The translations under genes were made by a program, and so were the position numbers. Below, piece after piece: positions 1-4,608 of a stretch of 6,887 bases of DNA. Position 1 is the first letter of the stretch. Each line of letters begins with the position of its first letter. The stretch comes from Sulfurovum sp. bin170 (GTDB lineage Bacteria; Campylobacterota; Campylobacteria; Campylobacterales; Sulfurovaceae): assembly GCF_010892395.1 (NCBI RefSeq), contig NZ_JAACKB010000385.1, positions 1 through 6,887 of the forward strand, read 5' to 3'. The notes below the pieces were generated by a model. The model ran no database searches and was not told the DNA's origin. It saw only the letters and a list, made by a program, of their open reading frames with translations.

Positions 1-15
1 ACTATTGTTTCTATC

Positions 16-29
16 TTGATTTAAATCAA
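16..29. promoter_or_regulatory. CRP/FNR-family binding site (perfect FNR-type box)
   Basis: TTGATTTAAATCAA is a perfect 14-bp palindrome that matches the FNR/DNR/NnrR-type consensus TTGAT-N4-ATCAA exactly. Its centre (22.5) is about 41.5 bp upstream of the start predicted from the TAAAAT -10 element at 52-57, which is the classic class II activator position. Such sites are used by oxygen- or NO-sensing CRP/FNR regulators. The site suggests that the downstream oxidase-like operon is induced by low oxygen, nitrate or NO. Which regulator binds cannot be told from the sequence. Confidence 0.8.
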
Positions 30-51
30 TTTTTTCATCAGTTAAAAAGCT

Positions 52-57
52 TAAAAT
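52..57 (+). promoter_or_regulatory. Predicted -10 element of the oxidase/NOR operon
   Basis: TAAAAT lies 22 bp downstream of the FNR-type box and 59 bp before the first start codon. It has no recognisable -35 hexamer, as expected for an activator-dependent promoter and for campylobacterotal sigma-70 promoters. Transcription would begin near position 64 and leave a leader of about 50 nt. The call depends mainly on the spacing to the FNR box. A TATAAA at about 69-74 is an alternative. Confidence 0.5.
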
Positions 58-116
58 GATAAGTTCTTATAAATATTATTATTTATCTAAGATGTTTTAA
101 TTAAAAAGGAGAAGTA

Positions 117-767
117 ATGGAAGATTCAGCTGGTGTCTTAGCCCTGTTGAAAATCGTATATACCATATATGTTTTTGCAGTGATAGCACTTATTGTCTGG
201 TTTGCTAAAGGGGTAACTAACCCTGAGGGTAAACCTAGAATTGTCAAACCTGCTACATTTTATATGTATGTTGGGGCATTGATTTTTGTGGGGGTAAGTA
301 TTCATATCTTTACATTTAACAAAATTCCGTGGGTAGAGACGGACTTTAAACGACATACGATAGAGAAGAGTGCTGATTTCGATGCGTCAAAACAGAGATT
401 TGATATTGTTGCAGTACAGAATAAAGAGACTGGTGAGCAGAAGTTTATTTTACCTGCTGATAGACTCAATGCAGATGGTATGATGGAGATAGAGTGTAAT
501 CAGTACATTGTATTTGATGTTGTCTCAAATGACTTGACTTATGGATTTGGTATATTTAGACAAGATGGTTCTATGGTAACTCAGATGCAAGTAGGTCCAG
601 GAAGTAGAAATGACCTTATGTGGCAGTTCCCTAAAAATGGAACTTATCATATTCGCTCTACAGAGTACTCTGGTCCAAAAGGTGGAAGATACATGACACA
701 GAAAAATGTTATTGTAGTAAAAGGTTGTGACAGAGATGATTCACGATCTATGATAGGAGGTAAGTAG
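117..767 (+). CDS. Cupredoxin-fold subunit II of a heme-copper NO reductase/oxidase, lacking the CuA site
   Basis: This 216-residue protein has two N-terminal membrane helices (about 7-29 and 48-66) followed by an extracytoplasmic cupredoxin domain (about 95-203). That is the layout of heme-copper oxidase subunit II, which normally passes electrons to subunit I through a binuclear CuA centre. Here the CuA ligands are gone. The first His position reads Tyr142 (NDLTYGFGIF), the Cys-x-E-x-Cys motif reads STEYSG (Ser181 and Ser185, with Glu183 kept), and no His follows before Met193. Cys127 and Cys204 lie outside the ligand positions. The start is set by AAGGAG at 106-111, 5 nt before ATG. The gene is the first of a two-gene operon, with the catalytic subunit 2 nt downstream. 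The fold and pairing are well supported. Loss of CuA implies direct quinol use or another electron entry route, which is an inference. Confidence 0.85.
   Translation: MEDSAGVLALLKIVYTIYVFAVIALIVWFAKGVTNPEGKPRIVKPATFYMYVGALIFVGVSIHIFTFNKIPWVETDFKRHTIEKSADFDASKQRFDIVAVQNKETGEQKFILPADRLNADGMMEIECNQYIVFDVVSNDLTYGFGIFRQDGSMVTQMQVGPGSRNDLMWQFPKNGTYHIRSTEYSGPKGGRYMTQKNVIVVKGCDRDDSRSMIGGK
755..760 (+). promoter_or_regulatory. Ribosome binding site for subunit I
   Basis: AGGAGG, a perfect anti-SD match, lies inside the last codons of the subunit II gene, 9 nt before ATG 770. The stop codon of subunit II falls between this site and the start, so the two subunits are tightly co-translated. Confidence 0.8.
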
Positions 768-769
768 TT

Positions 770-2404
770 ATGGGTTTTATAAATACTTTAATAAACGGAA
801 ATGAGGGTGGATTAAAATCTGAGGGTTTAACACCGATGCAGAAAATCACACTTCGAGCAGTTGTTCTTGGTGTACTTTTTTATGGTCTAGCTGTCATAGA
901 GGGTCAACTTATGAGAGTTCAAGGTGTTGTGCCTAATTTATTCTCTGAAGATCACTACTTCTCAATTATGACGGTTCACCCTATTATTGGTATCTTTGGT
1001 TCTACCTATCTGATAGTCTTTGGGGCGTTTACATTCTTGGTTCCTTATCTGATGAAGAAACCACTCTACAGTATGAAACTTGCTAACTTTACATGGATAG
1101 CAATTGGTGCTGGTGCGATTATGTCATGGCTTGGTGGTGCGATTTATCATTATGCTCCACTCTATACACTCTACTGGCCGTTGCCTGTTGACTTTACTCA
1201 GTTTAACCCTATTGGTGGACTTGTATTTGTTGGTGGTATTGCTATTATTATGGTGGGTACTTTAGGATTTATCTACAATATCTTTGCAACCGTATTCTAT
1301 ACAGAAGATGGACATGAGAAGAGACCTATGAAGCCACTTATTCTATCAGCACTTGGTATTGATGGTATGTTGAACATCTGGTACAAGATTACTGGTCGAG
1401 AGCCTTACGCAAAAGAACCAGCAGTATCACTGCCTGTTGTTGCTATCTTCCGTGGTACGATTGATACACTGCTTGATGCTTTGGTTATCCTTACTTGTGG
1501 TGTTTTGATTATCGTCTATATCGTTGGTGATATGACAGGTATGCCTTTTGACTATACATCGGTGAATGCACTTCTTTACAAAAACTTCTTCTGGTGGGGA
1601 CTTGACCTTATCGCTGATGGACTTGTTCTGATTTATGTTGCGGGTACTTGGTATCTATTGGCTATGCTTATCACTGGTAAGAAACTCTTTATGCAGAACA
1701 TCGCTAGAGCAGCACTTCTACTAGAGCTTGTTGTATCTTGGATGGTTTGGTCTCACCACCTTCTTGCTGACCAAGGTCAACCAAACATGATGAAGCTACT
1801 CTCTGGAGAGATGGTAACGGCATTTGAGTTGGTAACGCAAGGTATCGCTGTATTTATTACGCTTGTGACACTCTGGAGTGCTAAACCACTCAAGATGACC
1901 AATGAGCTTAAGTTCCTACTTGCTGGTATTATGGGCTTTATGATTGCCATTCCAGCGGCTATATTACAAGCAGATATGGGTCTCAATAGAATCCTTCACA
2001 ATACACAGTGGATTATCTTTACGCATGTTCACGCAGCGATTTTGATTGGTCTTACGATGACACTCTACTCTGCTATCTATATCTTGTGGCCAATCTTGAC
2101 TAATGGTGCAAAACTATATAGTCAAAAACTGGCAAACTTCCACTTCTGGGCACACCTTATTGGTGCATTGGGAATGAGTTGTTTCATGGGTCTAGCTGCT
2201 ATGGATGGTGCGTTACGAAGAGTGCTTTATGTTGATGGTGAATTCAACACCTATATGATACTAGGTGCACTTTGTGGAATGCTTATACTTATCTCATGGT
2301 TAGCGTTCTTAATCAATGTGGTTATGACGATTGGTATAAAAGGTCTTATCGGTATCTATACACCTGCAAAATCTGATACAAAAGATTTGGTACCTGCTGC
2401 GTAG
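770..2404 (+). CDS. Heme-copper oxidase superfamily subunit I, probable gNOR-type nitric oxide reductase catalytic subunit
   Basis: This 544-residue protein has about 12 membrane helices, as in heme-copper oxidase subunit I. The low-spin heme ligands are His70 (helix II, MTVHPIIG) and His421. The high-spin heme ligand is His419 (FTHVHAA, helix X), and His329-His330 (WSHHLLAD, helix VII) are two of the three CuB/FeB ligands. In helix VI the usual WFFGHPEVY reads FWWGLDLIAD: the third His ligand is replaced by Asp279 and the cross-linked Tyr by Asp283, if aligned from the Trp. No candidate Tyr is seen in helix VII either, so it is not cbb3. Loss of the His-Tyr cofactor is typical of NO reductases, and an Asp in the metal site is, as I recall, the mark of the gNOR family. 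Likely reaction: 2 NO + 2 e- + 2 H+ to N2O + H2O. Automatic annotation would probably say cytochrome c oxidase subunit I. Superfamily certain; NOR activity inferred. Confidence 0.85.
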   Translation: MGFINTLINGNEGGLKSEGLTPMQKITLRAVVLGVLFYGLAVIEGQLMRVQGVVPNLFSEDHYFSIMTVHPIIGIFGSTYLIVFGAFTFLVPYLMKKPLYSMKLANFTWIAIGAGAIMSWLGGAIYHYAPLYTLYWPLPVDFTQFNPIGGLVFVGGIAIIMVGTLGFIYNIFATVFYTEDGHEKRPMKPLILSALGIDGMLNIWYKITGREPYAKEPAVSLPVVAIFRGTIDTLLDALVILTCGVLIIVYIVGDMTGMPFDYTSVNALLYKNFFWWGLDLIADGLVLIYVAGTWYLLAMLITGKKLFMQNIARAALLLELVVSWMVWSHHLLADQGQPNMMKLLSGEMVTAFELVTQGIAVFITLVTLWSAKPLKMTNELKFLLAGIMGFMIAIPAAILQADMGLNRILHNTQWIIFTHVHAAILIGLTMTLYSAIYILWPILTNGAKLYSQKLANFHFWAHLIGALGMSCFMGLAAMDGALRRVLYVDGEFNTYMILGALCGMLILISWLAFLINVVMTIGIKGLIGIYTPAKSDTKDLVPAA

Positions 2405-2425
2405 AAACAGTTTGTAAAACTCTTT

Positions 2426-2450
2426 GGAATCGGAGACTTCAGTCCCGAAT
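2426..2450 (+). repeat. REP-like palindromic unit 1
   Basis: This 25-bp unit starts with GGAA and folds into a hairpin: TCGG, a bulged A, GACT, a TC loop, AGTC, CCGA (8 bp with one bulge). The same layout recurs in unit 3 in the same orientation and in unit 2 inverted. A short 5' tetranucleotide followed by a bulged hairpin is the layout of REP sequences mobilised by RAYT (IS200/IS605-related Y1) transposases. Assignment to REP is inferred from shape, not from a known family match. Confidence 0.65.
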
Positions 2451-2451
2451 A

Positions 2452-2476
2452 TCGCGAGGCTGAAGCCATCGGTTCC
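2452..2476 (-). repeat. REP-like palindromic unit 2 (inverted)
   Basis: Read on the minus strand, this unit begins with GGAACCGAT and contains GGCTTCAGCC, which closely parallels GACTTCAGTC of unit 1. The stem has 7 bp with a single bulged T at the same place. It lies 1 nt from unit 1 in opposite orientation, so the two form a REPIN-like pair that could also fold as one long imperfect hairpin. Confidence 0.6.
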
Positions 2477-2497
2477 TTATATGCAATCTGCATTTTC

Positions 2498-2522
2498 GGA
2501 ATCGGCGTGTTTACACCCGAAC
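2498..2522 (+). repeat. REP-like palindromic unit 3
   Basis: This unit shares GGAATCGG at its start and CCCGAA near its end with unit 1, but its inner stem is GTGT/ACAC rather than GACT/AGTC. Stem length (8 bp), bulge position (here a C) and the 2-nt loop are identical, so pairing is kept while the bases differ. The 21-nt spacer before it holds a small hairpin, ATGCA-ATC-TGCAT. Confidence 0.65.
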
Positions 2523-2525
2523 TTT

Positions 2526-2560
2526 TTGTATAATCCCACAAAATTGGTGTGATTATACAA
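2526..2560. promoter_or_regulatory. 14-bp near-perfect dyad over promoter and RBS (operator-like)
   Basis: TTGTATAATCCCAC (2526-2539) and GTGTGATTATACAA (2547-2560) are inverted repeats matching at 13 of 14 positions around a 7-nt centre. The left arm contains a perfect TATAAT -10 box (2529-2534). The last two bases of the right arm are the first two of the AAGGAG ribosome binding site (2559-2564), which lies 10 nt before ATG 2575. The layout fits a repressor operator on the promoter of the paralogue pair. In readthrough RNA it would form a strong hairpin just before the ribosome binding site. Which role applies is not known. Confidence 0.6.
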
Positions 2561-2574
2561 GGAGTTAAAAGAAC

Positions 2575-3222
2575 ATGATAAATATCAAAAAAGTTGCCCA
2601 TCAGATTAAATTTGATGGTATGTATAACACCATATACATAGAAGTTCAAGATGAGCTAAATAATCAAAATCCAACAGTTGGTGAGATAGAAGAGCTGTTA
2701 TACAATAATGATGAGTACTATATTTGGGAGTATAAAAACCTCAATAGATATGGAGAGTTATCCTCTGTTCATGCGAAAAAGCTTGAACCAAAAGAGGATG
2801 ATAAACCAGAGATTAAGTCGTTTAAAGAGAGTCTCAATGAGAATATTCAAAAGCTAAAAAATTTAGAGAACTTTGAAGTGGACTCAAAAAACTCTGCTTA
2901 TTCTATCTGGATAGGGAGTGTTGGTGTGATGGTTATCTTTATGGCACATAATATAGTTGCTCTTTTTTCTGACCTCTATAACACACACGGGACACTGGTC
3001 TATATCTCTTTTGCGATTATCTCAGGATTTACCTACTGGGGTTACAGAAAAATGAAGCAAAATCATGAGAATCAGCATTTAAAATATACAGACCTACATC
3101 AAAAGACAAGAGCGATGATAAAAGAGGGTTTTGAGAAGGGTTATATCACCCACGATGAGCTGTTTGAAGCGTTTGAAGCTTCTGAAGATGAGTTTTTCAG
3201 AGATACCACCAAACATGATTAA
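2575..3222 (+). CDS. Two-helix membrane protein of unknown function, first of a tandem paralogue pair
   Basis: I do not recognise this 215-residue family. It has a charged N-terminal region (1-105) predicted cytoplasmic, two membrane helices (about 108-131 and 139-157) joined by a short loop containing LYNTH, and a charged, probably helical C-terminal tail (about 158-215) with NHENQHLKY. A striking block at 52-70 (EYKNLNRYGELSSVH, then KKLE) is almost unchanged in the downstream paralogue. AAGGAG at 2559-2564 sits 10 nt before ATG. The gene lies behind a promoter with an operator-like dyad and overlaps its paralogue by 8 nt. No enzymatic motif is visible. Membrane topology with both termini inside is a prediction from the hydrophobicity pattern. 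Confidence 0.75.
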   Translation: MINIKKVAHQIKFDGMYNTIYIEVQDELNNQNPTVGEIEELLYNNDEYYIWEYKNLNRYGELSSVHAKKLEPKEDDKPEIKSFKESLNENIQKLKNLENFEVDSKNSAYSIWIGSVGVMVIFMAHNIVALFSDLYNTHGTLVYISFAIISGFTYWGYRKMKQNHENQHLKYTDLHQKTRAMIKEGFEKGYITHDELFEAFEASEDEFFRDTTKHD

Positions 3223-3811
3223 TATTAAAAAAGTAGCCAACGATATCTATAGCGACGGTAAATACGATGCGATGCTCGATAGCGTCAAAAAAGCATTAAA
3301 TAGTGAAAATCCATCACTTGAAGCCATTGAGAAGCTGGTTATAGAGGATAGCTACTATGTCAAAGAGTACAAAGATTTAAATCGTTGGGGTGAACTCACC
3401 TCGGTGCATATCAAAGAGTTGGAGATAAAGCCCAGTGATAGCAAAGAGGCAAAGAAGCTCAAAGAGAAGATAAATAAAGAGATTGATTATCTAATCTTAG
3501 GAGAGGAGTATGAGATTCCGTCTAAAAAAACCATCTATATCACATGGACTGGTTTTATCGCACTTCCTACTATCTATGTGATTGATAATGTGGTTCGTAT
3601 GTTTACCACACTCTATATCACCCATGAGAATCATATCTATTTCTCGTTTTTGATTGTTTTGATACTCTCTGTTTGGGGATATCTAATGGTGAGTAGAAAT
3701 CATAAACGACAACATACTAGATACATCAAGACACAAAAAAAGATGAGAGAGCTTGTAAAAACAGGGCTAGAGAAAAACTATTTTAGTTTTGACGAAGTAT
3801 ACAAAGATTAA
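3215..3811 (+). CDS. Two-helix membrane protein of unknown function, second tandem paralogue
   Basis: This 198-residue protein is homologous along its whole length to the preceding one. Both begin MINIKKVA, share the block at 51-69 (EYKDLNRWGELTSVH, then KELE), have two helices at matching places (about 106-130 and 140-158) with LYITH between them, and end in a basic tail (RNHKRQHTRY...LEKNYFSFDE). An in-frame ATG at 3131 would add 28 residues. ATG 3215 is preferred because homology with the paralogue starts exactly there. No clear Shine-Dalgarno site precedes ATG 3215, and its 8-nt overlap with the upstream stop (TAA, 3220-3222) suggests translational coupling. The function is unknown; the pair probably arose by duplication and may form a hetero-oligomer. 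Confidence 0.75.
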   Translation: MINIKKVANDIYSDGKYDAMLDSVKKALNSENPSLEAIEKLVIEDSYYVKEYKDLNRWGELTSVHIKELEIKPSDSKEAKKLKEKINKEIDYLILGEEYEIPSKKTIYITWTGFIALPTIYVIDNVVRMFTTLYITHENHIYFSFLIVLILSVWGYLMVSRNHKRQHTRYIKTQKKMRELVKTGLEKNYFSFDEVYKD

Positions 3812-3821
3812 AGCAATAGCT

Positions 3822-3905
3822 AAAAATGCGACCAGTCGCATGAGCCAACTGCTGAAGTTTTCCGTGCGAAAGCACACTGATTTGGGCTTTGCTCAAATTA
3901 TGTTC
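3822..3905 (-). other. Structured intergenic element, possible minus-strand small RNA or mobile repeat
   Basis: Four hairpins fill this gap: 3826-3841 (ATGCGAC-CA-GTCGCAT), 3847-3859 (AACT-GCTGA-AGTT), 3864-3875 (GTGC-GAAA-GCAC, a GNRA loop) and 3880-3898 (ATTTGGGC-TTT-GCTCAAAT, one G-T pair). On the minus strand the element begins with GGAA and ends with the first hairpin followed by a T-run, the form of an intrinsic terminator. It could be a minus-strand small RNA, a terminator with REP-like repeats, or a mobile palindromic element. I see no match to a known RNA family and no obvious minus-strand promoter. Confidence 0.45.
3826..3841 (-). terminator. Possible intrinsic terminator (minus strand)
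   Basis: A perfect 7-bp palindrome (ATGCGAC/GTCGCAT, 2-nt centre) is followed on the minus strand by TTTTTA. In the plus direction no T-run follows, so it would serve minus-strand transcription, although no minus-strand gene is seen here. Confidence 0.4.
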
Positions 3906-3931
3906 CTAAATAAATATAAAAAGGAGAATTG

Positions 3932-4510
3932 ATGAAAGGTGCTATAGTATATCTTTTAGTAATTGTAGGTTTTATCTATTTCTTGATTCAACATGGCGAA
4001 GATGAGAGCAGTAGAAAGAGTGAGAGAGATGCAATTACAGCGTGTCAAAAAGAGGTAATCTTCTTTAAAATGGTACACAACAGAGCATTGGTAAAAAAAG
4101 CTCAAATGCTACTCTACGATGAGAACTACGAGATAGTCTCAACCATAACCAAAGCTGAACATATGAAGAGTAGAATAGAGACCTATCTCTCAAAAGAGAA
4201 TGTAGATAAGGTCGTACAGCGTGTGATTAAAAACAGTTCAAAAGCTGATGGAATCACTATAGATTCAGAAAAGGTAACGATTAAATATCTGATTGTTGAA
4301 AATGATAAACATCACCCTATCAAACGAAATGGCAAAGTGGACTTTTTTATAGGGTATCTGGATTTCAAATTTCTACTTGGTGAGGAGTTGGTGTATGAGT
4401 CGCAAATTGATTATATTGGTAAAACAGGTGAAGATATTCCACGCAGAATTGAGTGTGTGGTGAACTCATTTATTGCACTGGAGGCGTTTAGTCCTAAAAA
4501 GAAGAGATAG
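3932..4510 (+). CDS. Small membrane-anchored protein of unknown function
   Basis: This 192-residue protein has one N-terminal hydrophobic helix (about 4-19) with a single Lys before it, then a charged soluble domain (20-192), probably anchored by an uncleaved signal and facing the periplasm. The soluble part starts with a polar linker (HGEDESSRKSERD), continues with a helical region (about 34-105), and ends with apparent beta strands (about 108-185, for example VTIKYLIVEN and VDFFIGYLDFKFLLG). Cys38 and Cys175 are the only cysteines and could pair. AAGGAG (3921-3926) is 5 nt before ATG 3932. A TTG one codon upstream (3929) is too close to that site to be the start. I do not recognise the family. 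The gene stands between two structured intergenic regions. Confidence 0.65.
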   Translation: MKGAIVYLLVIVGFIYFLIQHGEDESSRKSERDAITACQKEVIFFKMVHNRALVKKAQMLLYDENYEIVSTITKAEHMKSRIETYLSKENVDKVVQRVIKNSSKADGITIDSEKVTIKYLIVENDKHHPIKRNGKVDFFIGYLDFKFLLGEELVYESQIDYIGKTGEDIPRRIECVVNSFIALEAFSPKKKR

Positions 4511-4517
4511 ATATTTC
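4508..4517 (+). repeat. TAGATATTTC repeat, upstream copy
   Basis: This 10-bp sequence begins at the stop codon of the preceding gene and is identical to 4559-4568, 51 bp further on. Both copies are followed by T. It is probably a distal half-site for the same factor that would bind the dyad at 4559-4598. It also lies within a weak A-tract/T-tract stem (4496-4503 with 4515-4522). Confidence 0.4.
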
Positions 4518-4558
4518 TTTTTTATTCAATAATTAAAGAATTATCACCCCTGTTTAAC

Positions 4559-4598
4559 TAGATATTTCTCTATTTTTACTATAATTAGGAAATATCTA
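4559..4598. promoter_or_regulatory. Inverted-repeat operator framing the ATPase promoter
   Basis: TAGATATTTC (4559-4568) and GAAATATCTA (4589-4598) are perfect inverted repeats around a 20-bp centre that contains TATAAT (4580-4585). Transcription would start near 4592, inside the right arm, giving a leader of about 17 nt. The right arm runs straight into AAGGAG (4598-4603), 5 nt before ATG 4609. Two half-sites bracketing the -10 box suggest a repressor that blocks polymerase. The binder is unknown. Confidence 0.55.
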
Positions 4599-4608
4599 AG
4601 GAGAAAAG

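Noticed and set aside
138..356. 72-residue minus-strand open frame
   Set aside because: It is embedded in the well-supported subunit II gene, with no ribosome binding site or recognisable protein features.
770..2404. Annotation as aerobic cytochrome c oxidase or cbb3 oxidase subunit I
   Set aside because: The helix VI His and the catalytic Tyr are absent, no Tyr takes its place in helix VII, and the partner lacks CuA. cbb3 would also need mono- and diheme cytochrome subunits, which are not here.
2426..2522. CRISPR array or integron attC sites
   Set aside because: The units are in mixed orientation, differ in sequence and lack regular spacers. No RYYYAAC/GTTRRRY core sites and no cas or integrase gene are present.
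2356..2649. 97-residue minus-strand open frame across the palindromic spacer
   Set aside because: It overlaps the end of subunit I, all REP-like units and the start of the next gene, has no ribosome binding site, and its composition is explained by the repeats.
3131..3214. Upstream ATG that would extend the second paralogue by 28 residues
   Set aside because: The extra segment lies within the first paralogue's coding sequence in another frame, has no homology to it, and the paralogues align from MINIKKVA at 3215.
3929..3931. TTG start for the small membrane-anchored protein
   Set aside because: It is only 2 nt after AAGGAG, while the adjacent ATG at 3932 has a normal 5-nt spacing.
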